Shown here piece by piece: positions 33,896-42,959 of a stretch of DNA of 64,000 bases (position 1 is the stretch's first letter; each line of letters starts with the position of its first letter). The translations under genes and the position numbers were made by a program. The DNA lies in the NCBI GenBank assembly GCA_965262845.1, contig CBDHFX010000002.1, positions 372,001 through 436,000 on the forward strand, read 5' to 3'. Under the pieces are notes generated by a model that had not been told where the DNA came from, did no database searches, and saw only the letters and a program-made list of their open reading frames with translations. Source of the stretch: ECT2AJA-044 sp965262845. GTDB lineage: Bacteria > Bacteroidota > Bacteroidia > Flavobacteriales > ECT2AJA-044.

Positions 33896-35907
33896 GCCTG
33901 TCGTTGTCCGAAACAAGGAAGCATATGGAACAACTGCGTGCAGAACTGCACGACCATAATTATAGGTATTACGTTTTGGATAAGCCTGAGATCAGCGACC
34001 GGGAGTTTGATATGAAGATGAGGGAGTTGCAGGACCTGGAGCAGCAATTTCCGGAGTTTGATGATCCTAACAGTCCGGGTAAGCGGGTTGGAGGAACGGT
34101 AACGCAGGAGTTTCGGGCCGTGCAGCACACTGTTCCGATGCTCAGTCTGAGCAATACCTACAGTCAGGAGGAAATCGAAGACTTTGCGGGACGGATCGAA
34201 AAGCTGATCGGTGAGCCGGTGGAATATGTGTGCGAGCTGAAGTACGACGGGGTGGCGATCAGTTTATTGTATGAGGGCGGCAGGCTCGTGCGTGGCGCCA
34301 CCCGGGGCGATGGCGTCCAGGGCGACGAGATTACCCCGAACCTGAAAACCATTGATACCATCCCCCTTGTGCTGCGGGGCAATGACTATCCGGAACGTTT
34401 CGAGATCCGGGGAGAGGTCTTTATACCGATCAAAGGGTTTACCCAACTGAATCGCGACCGGATCGAAGCTGGTTACGAACCCTTTGCCAATCCGCGGAAT
34501 TCGGCAGCCGGTACGTTGAAAATGCAGGACAGTGCGATCGTGGCTGCCCGTCCGCTTGATTGTTTCCTTTACCAGATACAGGGAGAAGGGTTGCCTTTCG
34601 GGACGCATCATGAAAATCTGGAAGCCGCGCGGCGCTGGGGATTCCAGGTGCCGAAATATATTCGCCTCGTGAAGGACCTGAAGGGGGTACGGGATTTTAT
34701 AGATCAATGGGCTGGAGAGCGACACCAGCTGCCTTTTGGGATCGATGGGGTGGTGATCAAGGTAAATTCGCTTCGCCAGCAGAACGCATTGGGCAGCACC
34801 GCAAAATCGCCCCGCTGGGCAATCGCCTACAAGTTTCCGGCCGAGCAGGCCGCAACGGTATTGGAAAAGATCACCTACCAGGTAGGGCGTACAGGAGCTA
34901 TTACCCCGGTTGCTAACTTGCAACCCGTGCTTTTGGCCGGTACTACGGTAAAGCGGGCAAGCCTGCACAACGCAGATATTATTGAGAGGCTGGACGTGCG
35001 GGAGGGCGACACCGTGTATGTGGAAAAAGGCGGTGACATTATTCCGAAGATCACGGGAGTTGATTTTCAGGGCCGGGATCCGAAAAGTGAGCCGACGCGT
35101 TATGTTACGGAATGCCCGGAATGTGGTACAGAGCTCGTGCGGCAGGAGGGGGAGGCACAGCATTACTGCCCAAACACCTACGGATGCCCGCCACAGGTAA
35201 AGGGTAGGGTGGAGCACTTTATTTCGCGGAAGGCCATGGATATCGACAGTTTGGGAAGTGAAACCGTGGACCAGCTGTACGCAGCCGGCCTGGTGAGCAA
35301 CTACGCAGACCTGTACGAACTCACCCGGGAAGACCTTTTGCCGCTTGAACGCATGGGACAGAAGTCGGTGGAAAACCTGATCAGCGGGATTGAGGCTTCG
35401 AAGCAGATCCCCTTTGAGCGGGTCCTGTATGCCCTCGGCATACGCTACGTAGGCGAAACGGTTGCTGGGAAACTGGCCAGGTACTGCAGGAGTTTGGACG
35501 CCCTGGCCCAGGCGAGCCTGGAAGAGCTGACCCAGGTGAACGAGATAGGCGAACGGATCGGCCAGTCTGTTATTGACTTTTTTGCGAACGAAAGGAATCA
35601 ACGTACCGTGGAACGTCTGAAGGCCGCCGGACTGGAATTATCGCTCCGTGAGGAGCAGCAAAAAGATGTCCCCAACTTGCTGGAAGGTAAAAAATTCGTA
35701 GTATCGGGGGTTTTTGAGCAGTTTTCGCGGAACGATCTGAAGAAGACCATTGAGCATTATGGCGGGAGGAATGTTGGGAGCATTTCGGGTCGTACTGATT
35801 ATGTGATCGCGGGGGATAATATGGGGCCAGGTAAGCGGGAGAAGGCCGGAAAGCTGGGGATCCCGATCATTTCGGAAGACGCTTTTTTGAAAATGATCGG
35901 AAGGTGA
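33892..35907 (+). CDS. ligA: NAD-dependent DNA ligase, 671 aa
   Basis: LigA seals nicks during replication and repair. The Ia domain with NYRYYVLDKPEISDREFDM, the adenylated lysine in CELKYDGVAI, the OB fold, the four-cysteine zinc finger (ECPECGTE and HYCPNTYGCP), helix-hairpin-helix repeats and a C-terminal BRCT domain (GKKFVVSGVFEQFSRNDL, RTDYVIAG) are all in order. The length matches the family. ATG 33892 overlaps the prmC stop, and the TGA overlaps the next start. Confidence 0.97.
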   Translation: MSLSLSETRKHMEQLRAELHDHNYRYYVLDKPEISDREFDMKMRELQDLEQQFPEFDDPNSPGKRVGGTVTQEFRAVQHTVPMLSLSNTYSQEEIEDFAGRIEKLIGEPVEYVCELKYDGVAISLLYEGGRLVRGATRGDGVQGDEITPNLKTIDTIPLVLRGNDYPERFEIRGEVFIPIKGFTQLNRDRIEAGYEPFANPRNSAAGTLKMQDSAIVAARPLDCFLYQIQGEGLPFGTHHENLEAARRWGFQVPKYIRLVKDLKGVRDFIDQWAGERHQLPFGIDGVVIKVNSLRQQNALGSTAKSPRWAIAYKFPAEQAATVLEKITYQVGRTGAITPVANLQPVLLAGTTVKRASLHNADIIERLDVREGDTVYVEKGGDIIPKITGVDFQGRDPKSEPTRYVTECPECGTELVRQEGEAQHYCPNTYGCPPQVKGRVEHFISRKAMDIDSLGSETVDQLYAAGLVSNYADLYELTREDLLPLERMGQKSVENLISGIEASKQIPFERVLYALGIRYVGETVAGKLARYCRSLDALAQASLEELTQVNEIGERIGQSVIDFFANERNQRTVERLKAAGLELSLREEQQKDVPNLLEGKKFVVSGVFEQFSRNDLKKTIEHYGGRNVGSISGRTDYVIAGDNMGPGKREKAGKLGIPIISEDAFLKMIGR

Positions 35908-36464
35908 TGAAATGGGTACAGGGCATACGGGAGCGATGGGGATCCTGGAAACTCCGTCAAATGAGCGGCAAGGTGACGCGTGAACGGGCACAGCAGATCC
36001 GGTGGAGTGAGAAGCCGACGATCGGATTGCTGTATTTTTTTCGGCCCGAAGAGGAACAGGTCCTGCGTCAATGGATCAAGGAAAAAACGAAAAAGGGGTT
36101 TAGCATACAGACCCTCGGATTTACAGAATTGAAAAAAGGGGAGACCCTGCCCGTTTCCGAATGGCCGCACCAGTACTTTTCGCAGAGGGAGCTGAATTGG
36201 TACTGTCAGCCTGTTTCCGAGGTGGCAAGGCAGTTTATCGGGATGGAATTTGATGTGTTGATCGATCTGGACCGGGCGGAAAAGCTGCCTGTTCGCCACG
36301 TCCTGCAGCAATCGAAGGCGCGATTGAAAATTGGTCGCTGCGGAGAGGAGGTCTCTTTTGATCTCTGTTTCGAGGTAGACCGAAACACGGACATCCATTC
36401 CTTTCTGAAGATCACGGAGCAATATCTGGAAATGCTGGATGCAACAAAAAATCAAACAGGATGA
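35907..36464 (+). CDS. DUF6913 family protein, 185 aa
   Basis: The protein has a basic N-terminus (MKWVQGIRERWGSWKLRQ), a Rossmann-like strand pattern (TIGLLYFF with EEEQVLRQWIKE) and the segment MEFDVLIDLDRAEKLPVRHVL followed by SKARLKIG. I recall this pattern from the DUF6913 family, which sits between ligA and dapA in Flavobacteria-type genomes. No function is known. ATG 35907 shares one base with the ligA stop. A GTG three bases upstream is also possible. Its stop overlaps the dapA start. Confidence 0.75.
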   Translation: MKWVQGIRERWGSWKLRQMSGKVTRERAQQIRWSEKPTIGLLYFFRPEEEQVLRQWIKEKTKKGFSIQTLGFTELKKGETLPVSEWPHQYFSQRELNWYCQPVSEVARQFIGMEFDVLIDLDRAEKLPVRHVLQQSKARLKIGRCGEEVSFDLCFEVDRNTDIHSFLKITEQYLEMLDATKNQTG

Positions 36465-37342
36465 AGAAACTAAAAGGAACAGGGGTGGCGTTGGTAACGC
36501 CATTCAGGAAAGACAAGCGGGTTGATTTTGCAGCTCTGGACCGCCTGGTGCAGCACTGCATCAATGGGGGAGCAGAGTATCTGGTGGTGATGGGAACCAC
36601 GGGAGAAAGTACTACGCTGAACAAGGACGAGAAGCGGGCGGTGCTGGAGACCGTAAAGGAGAGCAACGAAGGGCGTTTACCGATCGTGCTGGGCATTGGT
36701 GGGAACGACACGTTAGAGGTGGAACGGCAAATAAGAGGTCAGGACTGGGAGGGGATCACGGCGATCCTGTCCGTGAGCCCCTATTACAACAGGCCTACTC
36801 AAAAGGGAATTCTGCGACACTATACGTATTTGGCGAACTACGCTCCCAGGCCGATCATCATGTACAATGTTCCGGCAAGGACAGCCAGCAATATGCTGGC
36901 CGAAACGACCCTCGCCCTGGCGGAGCACAGAAATATAGTTGCCGTTAAGGAAGCGAGTGGTGATCTGACCCAGATCATGGAGATCATAGCGCACAAACCG
37001 GACGGGTTTGAAGTGATCAGTGGGGATGATGCCCTGACCTCGGTTATTGTTCTGGCCGGAGGCCATGGGGTCATCTCCGTTGTGGGTCAGGCCTTTCCTG
37101 AGGTATTTACCGATATGGTTCGTGCAGCCCTTTCGCGCAAGGTAAAAAAAGCCAATGCCGGACACTACCGGTTGTGGAAGCTAATGGGGCTTTTGTTCCG
37201 GGAAGGAAACCCGGCCGGTGTTAAAATGGCCCTGCACCTGCGGGGGATCCTGGAGCCATACGTTCGCTTACCGCTCATGCCGGCCAGCCCATCACTGAAC
37301 AGGGCCATAGAGATGGCTATGACGGAGGCCGAACTGAAATAA
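36461..37342 (+). CDS. dapA: 4-hydroxy-tetrahydrodipicolinate synthase, 293 aa
   Basis: DapA condenses pyruvate with aspartate semialdehyde in the lysine/diaminopimelate pathway. The motifs are GTGVALVTPF, the GTTGEST loop, the catalytic tyrosine in IMYNVPARTASN and the Schiff-base lysine in VAVKEASGDL. Length and order are standard. The start overlaps the DUF6913 stop (ATGA), and the operon then appears to pause, since a new promoter lies before the next gene. Confidence 0.97.
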   Translation: MKKLKGTGVALVTPFRKDKRVDFAALDRLVQHCINGGAEYLVVMGTTGESTTLNKDEKRAVLETVKESNEGRLPIVLGIGGNDTLEVERQIRGQDWEGITAILSVSPYYNRPTQKGILRHYTYLANYAPRPIIMYNVPARTASNMLAETTLALAEHRNIVAVKEASGDLTQIMEIIAHKPDGFEVISGDDALTSVIVLAGGHGVISVVGQAFPEVFTDMVRAALSRKVKKANAGHYRLWKLMGLLFREGNPAGVKMALHLRGILEPYVRLPLMPASPSLNRAIEMAMTEAELK

Positions 37343-37400
37343 GGACAAGATCATACCATACCTCTTTCAGGGAAGAAGCAGGGTATTTAAACACTATTTC

Positions 37401-37408
37401 TACTTTTG
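37401..37408 (+). promoter_or_regulatory. -7 box (TACTTTTG) upstream of the 37428 gene
   Basis: TACTTTTG fits TAnnTTTG and lies 19 bases before the GTG start at 37428. The upstream region is AT-rich, but a -33 TTTG at the right distance is not exact. Confidence 0.45.
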
Positions 37409-37427
37409 CGGAGTTGAACATAATGCT

Positions 37428-37931
37428 GTGAAGAAAGTTTTTGCTATTTTATTTTTGCTTGCCGGACTGACCTCGGCAGGTCAGAACCAGGATCAGGATG
37501 AGGAGCGCTTTGTGGATAAACTTCGGTTTGGAGGGAACACGGGGGGATCATTCGGATCGGCGATTTACCTGATCGAAATTTCTCCGTTCATCGGATACCA
37601 GGCAACGGATCGCTGGATGCCTGGGATCGGAGGCACGTATTTGATAGATATCCGGCTTGGCTACGCGAACTCATACTATGGCTTTCGCCATTTTCATCAA
37701 TTTGACCTCACATCCAGCATCTTTGCCTGGGGCGAATATGAGCTGTTGAATGGAAAGCTTTGGGATCCCTTTGATCAGCAATTAAAACGGCAGTGGTCCG
37801 GCAACCTCTTCATTGGAGGTGGATTCAGACAAAGACCGCTCTTTCTCGTCATTTTGTACAACCTTACCTATGAAGGGGGGCGGAGTGGTTACGGGTCTCC
37901 CCTGGTTATTCGGGTTGGCCGTTTCTTTTGA
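37428..37931 (+). CDS. Small outer-membrane-type protein of unknown function, 167 aa
   Basis: The start is GTG 37428, giving the signal peptide MKKVFAILFLLAGLTSAGQ. An ATG six bases upstream is out of frame. The mature protein has alternating hydrophobic strands and a terminal VIRVGRFF with aromatic end, suggestive of a small beta-barrel. Proteins of this kind occur beside bamD in Flavobacteria-type genomes, but no function is established. Confidence 0.7.
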   Translation: MKKVFAILFLLAGLTSAGQNQDQDEERFVDKLRFGGNTGGSFGSAIYLIEISPFIGYQATDRWMPGIGGTYLIDIRLGYANSYYGFRHFHQFDLTSSIFAWGEYELLNGKLWDPFDQQLKRQWSGNLFIGGGFRQRPLFLVILYNLTYEGGRSGYGSPLVIRVGRFF

Positions 37932-37956
37932 ACATAGCTCACCCTCTTCAATTTAG

Positions 37957-37964
37957 TACTTTTG
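37957..37964 (+). promoter_or_regulatory. -7 box (TACTTTTG) abutting bamD
   Basis: The box ends 4 bases before the bamD ATG at 37969, so the transcript would begin at or inside the first codon. The same arrangement precedes the DHH phosphoesterase gene at 8393. No clear -33 element was seen. Confidence 0.4.
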
Positions 37965-37968
37965 CCGC

Positions 37969-38790
37969 ATGTTTACAGGCCTATACCGAATGTGCCTCTT
38001 TGTACTGGCTGCTTTCCTCTCCCTAACGGCCTGCTCGGAGTACAACAAGGCATTGAAGAGCCCGGACCTCAACTACAAACTGGAAGTGGCCAGGGAGTAC
38101 TACGATCAGCAGGAATATTTGCGGGCCTATCCGCTTTTTGAGGAGCTGCTGAACCTGTACCGCGGAACCAGCAAAAATCAGGAAGTGTACTACTACTACG
38201 CTATGACGCATTACGGAATGCAGGATTATATTTTGGCGGCCTATCACCTCAAAAGCTTTGCAAATACCTTCCCTCAAAACGACAGGGCAGAGGAATGCGC
38301 CTACCTGGCAGCCTATTGCTATTATCTGGATTCGCCACGCTACAGCCTGGATCAGAGCAGTACGAACAAGGCGATCAACGAGCTGCAATTATTCATCAAT
38401 CAGCATCCGGGCAGTTCAAAAGTGGATACCGCCACCCTGTATATCGATAGGCTCCGCGACAAGCTGGAACGTAAGAGCTTTGAGATTGGCAAACAATACC
38501 TGAAGATAGGGAACTACAAATCGGCCATCTTTGCGCTGGACAACACGCTGAACGACTATCCCGATACCGAGTATCGGGAAGAAGCCTTATATTTGCAGCT
38601 TGAAGCGCACTACCTGCTGGCCCTTAACTCAGTTGATGAGAAAAAGGAGGAGCGCTATCAGAACGCATTGAGGGCTTATCAGGCCTTTACCCGCTGGTAT
38701 CCGGAGAGTGACTGGCGAAAGGATGCGGATAAATTAAAGGACAGGATCAGTAGCGATCTGGAAGAATTTAAGGATCAGGAACAACTTTAG
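37969..38790 (+). CDS. bamD: Outer membrane protein assembly factor BamD, 273 aa
   Basis: BamD is a lipoprotein of the BAM complex that inserts beta-barrel proteins into the outer membrane. The lipobox is SLTAC after a hydrophobic segment. Tetratricopeptide repeats follow (YYDQQEYLRAYPLFEELLNL, YYYYAMTHYGMQDYILAAYH, IGNYKSAIFALDNTLNDYP). Length is typical for Bacteroidota BamD. It is two bases ahead of rpoZ, the usual order in this phylum. Confidence 0.93.
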   Translation: MFTGLYRMCLFVLAAFLSLTACSEYNKALKSPDLNYKLEVAREYYDQQEYLRAYPLFEELLNLYRGTSKNQEVYYYYAMTHYGMQDYILAAYHLKSFANTFPQNDRAEECAYLAAYCYYLDSPRYSLDQSSTNKAINELQLFINQHPGSSKVDTATLYIDRLRDKLERKSFEIGKQYLKIGNYKSAIFALDNTLNDYPDTEYREEALYLQLEAHYLLALNSVDEKKEERYQNALRAYQAFTRWYPESDWRKDADKLKDRISSDLEEFKDQEQL

Positions 38791-38792
38791 AA

Positions 38793-39125
38793 ATGGACTA
38801 CAAAAAGTTGGAGGCTTCAAAAAGTACAAAAACGCGGGACCCTGTGGAAATGATCAGGGAAACGGGCAGCATCTACCAGAGCATTTCCATTTTGGCCAAG
38901 CGCGCTAATCAGATCAGTGCGGAGATCAGAGAGGAGCTCCTTGCGAAATTGAGTGAATTTGCTACGCATACGGATAGCCTGGACGAGGTTTTTGAAAACA
39001 AGGAGCAAATTGAAGTGTCCCGTTTTTACGAAGGCCTTCCCAAGCCCACCCTTATCGCCATCCAGGAATGGCTGGAAGATCAGGTCTACTACCGCATGCC
39101 GGAGGAAGAGGAGTTCAAAGCCTAA
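38793..39125 (+). CDS. rpoZ: DNA-directed RNA polymerase subunit omega (Rpb6-type), 110 aa
   Basis: Bacteroidota omega is a divergent, slightly longer form. Here the conserved segment is GSIYQSISILAKRANQISAE, which wraps the C-terminus of the beta' subunit. The C-terminal part after residue 70 is phylum-specific. Position between bamD and coaBC is the standard one and supports the call. Confidence 0.88.
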   Translation: MDYKKLEASKSTKTRDPVEMIRETGSIYQSISILAKRANQISAEIREELLAKLSEFATHTDSLDEVFENKEQIEVSRFYEGLPKPTLIAIQEWLEDQVYYRMPEEEEFKA

Positions 39126-39128
39126 GTT

Positions 39129-40337
39129 GTGCTTCGCGGCAAAAAAGTACTGCTGGGGGTTACTGCCAGTATCGCCGCGTACAAATCAGCCTGCACAGTC
39201 CGTGAGTTTATCAAAGCCGGAGCAGAGGTCAGGGTTGTTATGACCCCCGCTGCAAAGGACTTCGTTACCGCACTTACTCTTTCCACATTGAGCAGAAATC
39301 CGGTACTGACCTCCCTCACCCATGAAGAGGACGATGGGGCTGTATGGAACAGCCACGTGGAACTGGGCCTGTGGGCCGACCTTATAGTGATTGCACCGGC
39401 TACGGCCAATACCCTGAGCAAAATGGCAATGGGCGAAGCAGACAATTTGCTGGTAGCGATCTACCTTTCGGCCAGATGCCCCGTATACGTTGCTCCGGCA
39501 ATGGACCTCGATATGTATCGTCACAACAGCACCAGGGAAAATCTGGAAAAGCTCCGCTCCTGCGGAAACCGGATCATTCCGGCCGAAAAGGGCGAATTGG
39601 CCAGTGGCCTACACGGAGAGGGTCGCATGGCGGAGCCCGGGCAGATCCGCCACTATATTGAAGAGGATCTGGCCCGCAATCTGAGCCTGAACGGCAAAAG
39701 GGTGTTGATCACAGCCGGGCCCACCCATGAACCTATTGACCCGGTGCGCTACATCGGCAACCGGAGTACCGGAAAAATGGGGATGGCCCTGGCCCAGGTT
39801 TGCCTGGACAGAGGAGCTCAGGTACATCTGGTCTGTGGTCCGACCCCTCTTTCCTTGCCGGAACACCCGAATTTGACCGTGGAGCGGGTGGAAACCGCCG
39901 AACAGATGGATCGCGCCGTGCAGGCGCCATTCAAAAATTCCGATCTGGCCATTGCCAGTGCAGCAGTGGGAGATTTCAGGCCGAAATGGGTGGCCGGTCA
40001 GAAAATGAAGAAGGAAGAGGAGGCTCCGGTCATCAGGCTGGAACAGAATCCCGATATTCTGGCCGGGTGGGGGAGGCAGAGGGAACATCAGATCGTGGTT
40101 GGCTTTGCCCTGGAAACGAACGCGGAGGAGACAAATGCACAAAGCAAGCTGAAGCGCAAGAATGCAGACGTTATCGTGTTGAATTCCCTGCGGAATGAAG
40201 GAGCAGGGTTTGGGCACGATACGAATCAGGTCACGATACTGGACCGTCACAATAAGCGCCTTGATATCGGGTTAAAAAGTAAGCTGGAAGTTGCAGAGGA
40301 CATCATGGACTTCCTCGAAAAGGAATGGATCAGTTGA
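39129..40337 (+). CDS. coaBC: Bifunctional phosphopantothenoylcysteine decarboxylase/synthetase, 402 aa
   Basis: CoaBC makes 4'-phosphopantetheine for coenzyme A. The N-terminal flavoprotein domain starts GKKVLLGVTASIAAYK with the catalytic histidine in VWNSHVELG and the PAMDLDMY substrate clamp. The C-terminal synthetase has ITAGPTHEPIDPVRYIGN and the STGKMG loop. The start is GTG 39129, four bases after the rpoZ stop. The 3' end overlaps the next gene by 13 bases. Confidence 0.96.
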   Translation: MLRGKKVLLGVTASIAAYKSACTVREFIKAGAEVRVVMTPAAKDFVTALTLSTLSRNPVLTSLTHEEDDGAVWNSHVELGLWADLIVIAPATANTLSKMAMGEADNLLVAIYLSARCPVYVAPAMDLDMYRHNSTRENLEKLRSCGNRIIPAEKGELASGLHGEGRMAEPGQIRHYIEEDLARNLSLNGKRVLITAGPTHEPIDPVRYIGNRSTGKMGMALAQVCLDRGAQVHLVCGPTPLSLPEHPNLTVERVETAEQMDRAVQAPFKNSDLAIASAAVGDFRPKWVAGQKMKKEEEAPVIRLEQNPDILAGWGRQREHQIVVGFALETNAEETNAQSKLKRKNADVIVLNSLRNEGAGFGHDTNQVTILDRHNKRLDIGLKSKLEVAEDIMDFLEKEWIS

Positions 40338-41236
40338 AGCGGATCGTCGTTATGGCACTCATATTGGCCGGAGCTATTGCATCGCAGGCTCAGGAACTCA
40401 ACTGCCGGGTTCAGGTGCTGAGTCCGCAGGTACAGAACATGAACAAGCAGGTGTTTCAAACCCTGCAGCAGGCGATCTATGAATTTATGAACAATACCCG
40501 GTGGACGGGTCAGGTATATCAAATGGAAGAGCGGATCGAATGCTCGGTCCAGATCAACATTACCGAACAGATCGCAGCCGATGAGTTCTCCGGGACCATC
40601 AGTGTTCAGAGTTCCCGTCCGGTCTACGGATCGAGCTACAACACCACCATCCTGAACTGGCAGGACAGCGACCTGTGGTTCCGCTATCTGGAATTTGCAC
40701 CGCTGGATTTCAACGAGAACACTCATTTGTCGAACCTGACCAGTGTCCTGGCCTACTACGCCTATATGATCATTGCCCTGGATATGGAAACCTTCTCGCC
40801 GAAAGGCGGGGAAGCCTTTTTGCTAAAGGCCCGTAATATCGTTGGAAATGCCCAGGGAGACCGGCAGGCAAGCGGATGGCAGCCTTTTGAAAACAACCGG
40901 AATCGCTACTGGCTCGCCGAATTGTTCTTTGACCAGAATTTTGAACCCTACCGCACGGCGCTGTACACCTACCATCGGCTGGGGCTTGATCAAATGACCA
41001 GGGATGATGCGGAGGCGCGCCGGAACATTACCCTCGCGATGGAGGAACTGCACAAGGTTCACCGAAACCGCCCGAACAGCTTTCTGATGTCTGTTTTTTT
41101 TGATTCCAAGGCTCAGGAGATCTCGAATATTTTCAGTACCGAACTGGTTGAGGATAAGGCGCGTGTGATCCAATTACTGCAGGACCTGGCCCCTGATGAA
41201 TCGCAGCGATGGGATAAGCTCGGCGCCAACAACTAA
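40325..41236 (+). CDS. DUF4835 family exported protein, 303 aa
   Basis: A signal peptide (VVMALILAGAIASQAQ) precedes LNCRVQVLSPQVQNMNKQVF, the conserved opening of the DUF4835 family, and TGQVYQMEERIECSVQINIT. The family is restricted to Bacteroidota and sits next to coaBC and recN. Its role is unknown, possibly in the periplasm. The ATG lies 13 bases inside the coaBC 3' end. Confidence 0.9.
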   Translation: MDQLKRIVVMALILAGAIASQAQELNCRVQVLSPQVQNMNKQVFQTLQQAIYEFMNNTRWTGQVYQMEERIECSVQINITEQIAADEFSGTISVQSSRPVYGSSYNTTILNWQDSDLWFRYLEFAPLDFNENTHLSNLTSVLAYYAYMIIALDMETFSPKGGEAFLLKARNIVGNAQGDRQASGWQPFENNRNRYWLAELFFDQNFEPYRTALYTYHRLGLDQMTRDDAEARRNITLAMEELHKVHRNRPNSFLMSVFFDSKAQEISNIFSTELVEDKARVIQLLQDLAPDESQRWDKLGANN

Positions 41237-41255
41237 GTTTTTTATCTTCGCTCCT

Positions 41256-42920
41256 ATGCTGAAGGAGCTGCGCATTTCCAACTACGCCTTAATTGAAGAA
41301 CTGGGCCTGCGGCCCGATGAGTCACTCAATACCATTACTGGTGAAACCGGTGCGGGAAAGAGCATTATGCTCGGAGCACTGGGCCTGATACTGGGCCAAC
41401 GGGCCGATTTGACCGTGCTGCGCGATCCGACCCGGAAATGTGTTGTGGAGGCGAATTTCGATGTATCGAAGCTGGGGCTGGAAGCTTTTTTTGAGGAACA
41501 CAACCTGGACCTGGAGCCGGTGAGCATAGTGCGACGCGAAATCGTTCCATCCGGAAAATCATATGCATTTGTGAACGGCAAGCCGGTAAAACTGCCTGTT
41601 TTGTGCGGTTTGAGTGAACATTTGATCGATATCCACGGGCAGGATCAAACCCAGTGGCTGAATAAAGCTGGTTTCCAGCTGGCTCTGGTCGATAGCATCG
41701 CCCGGAACAGATCCGTGCTGGCAGATTACAAAAAGCTTTATTCGGACTGGATCGCTCTGAAACGCCAGCTGGAAGAGTGGAAGGATCAGCAACAGGCGCG
41801 TCAGACCAGCCTGGACTACCACCAGTTCCTGCTGAACGAGCTCGAAGAAGCTGGCCTGACGGATGGGGAAGTGGCTCTGCTGGAGGAGGAAGCAAACACC
41901 CTTGAACATGCCGAAGAGATACGAGGCACGCTTAGTAAATCACTTCAACTAATAGATGAGGATAGTTATGGTATCGTAAACAATATCAAAATGTTAAGAT
42001 CATTTATTGATCAGTTGAGTGCCTGGGGAAATCGCTACGCTGAATGGCTTGAACGCATTGAATCGCAGATCATTGAATGGGACGATCTGAGCTTTGAGAT
42101 GAACAGGTCCGCTGCCGACATTGAAGTAGATCCGGCCCGCCTGGAAGCTGTGAATAGCCGGCTTGATCTGCTACACGGGCTAATGCAAAAACATCAGGTT
42201 GATGACGTTAAGGGGTTGATCGCCAAAAGGGATGCACTGAGCACTGAAGTGCAAGGCACCTTCTCTTTGTCCGGACAGATCGATGAAGGTGTAAAGCAGC
42301 TGGACGTCCTGAGTAAGGAACTCCGGCGTGCGGGTTCGGCCCTGAGCGCATCGCGCCGTGAGGCGCAGGAAGCATTCATCGAAAAAATGAGCGGCCTGCT
42401 GAGGCAATTGGGCATGCCGGACGCACAGTTCGCACTGAAATGGAAGAGCCGTGAAGAGCCCGGACCCAACGGACTGGAAGAGGTGACCTTTATGTTCTCG
42501 GCCAACAAGGGCCGGGCTCCGAAACCCCTGAAAAAAATAGCCAGTGGGGGAGAGATGAGCCGATTTATGCTGGGGGTCAAAAACCTGGTGGCGCAATACC
42601 GGCAACTGCCGACGATTTTGTTCGACGAGATCGATACCGGTGTTTCGGGCGAAATGGCAGACCGCATGGGAGCCCTGATGGCCGGAATGGGGAAACAAAT
42701 GCAGGTCATTTGTATTACCCACCTACCCCAGGTAGCAGCGAAAGGATGCAGGCATTTTAAGGTATTCAAGGATACAACGGAGCATGATACGGTTATCGGG
42801 ATCCGTGAATTACGTGGATCCGAACGCGTGGAAGAGGTGGCTTCCATGCTGAGCGGGATCAGGAGGAGCGAGGCAGCCAGGCAGGCAGCGCGGGAATTGC
42901 TCGCAGAAAACGTGGCCTGA
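41256..42920 (+). CDS. recN: DNA repair protein RecN, 554 aa
   Basis: RecN is an SMC-like ATPase acting early in double-strand break repair. The N-terminal head has MLKELRISNYALIEELGL and Walker A TGETGAGKS. Two coiled-coil arms (about 170-250 and 300-390) flank the middle. The C-terminal head carries the signature KKIASGGEMSRFMLGVK and Walker B TILFDEIDTGVSG. I start at ATG 41256. The longer frame from 41196 lies inside the DUF4835 gene. Confidence 0.97.
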   Translation: MLKELRISNYALIEELGLRPDESLNTITGETGAGKSIMLGALGLILGQRADLTVLRDPTRKCVVEANFDVSKLGLEAFFEEHNLDLEPVSIVRREIVPSGKSYAFVNGKPVKLPVLCGLSEHLIDIHGQDQTQWLNKAGFQLALVDSIARNRSVLADYKKLYSDWIALKRQLEEWKDQQQARQTSLDYHQFLLNELEEAGLTDGEVALLEEEANTLEHAEEIRGTLSKSLQLIDEDSYGIVNNIKMLRSFIDQLSAWGNRYAEWLERIESQIIEWDDLSFEMNRSAADIEVDPARLEAVNSRLDLLHGLMQKHQVDDVKGLIAKRDALSTEVQGTFSLSGQIDEGVKQLDVLSKELRRAGSALSASRREAQEAFIEKMSGLLRQLGMPDAQFALKWKSREEPGPNGLEEVTFMFSANKGRAPKPLKKIASGGEMSRFMLGVKNLVAQYRQLPTILFDEIDTGVSGEMADRMGALMAGMGKQMQVICITHLPQVAAKGCRHFKVFKDTTEHDTVIGIRELRGSERVEEVASMLSGIRRSEAARQAARELLAENVA

Positions 42921-42933
42921 TAAGGGCAATTAG

Positions 42934-42941
42934 TATATTTG
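42934..42941 (+). promoter_or_regulatory. -7 box (TATATTTG) upstream of fabI
   Basis: TATATTTG fits TAnnTTTG exactly and lies 18 bases before the fabI ATG at 42960, just after the recN stop. fabI can thus be transcribed on its own. Confidence 0.5.
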
Positions 42942-42959
42942 CAGCTCAAACAAAAAGTT

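Noticed and set aside
34264..35601. 445-residue open frame opposite ligA
   Set aside because: Antisense to ligA with no recognisable protein features.
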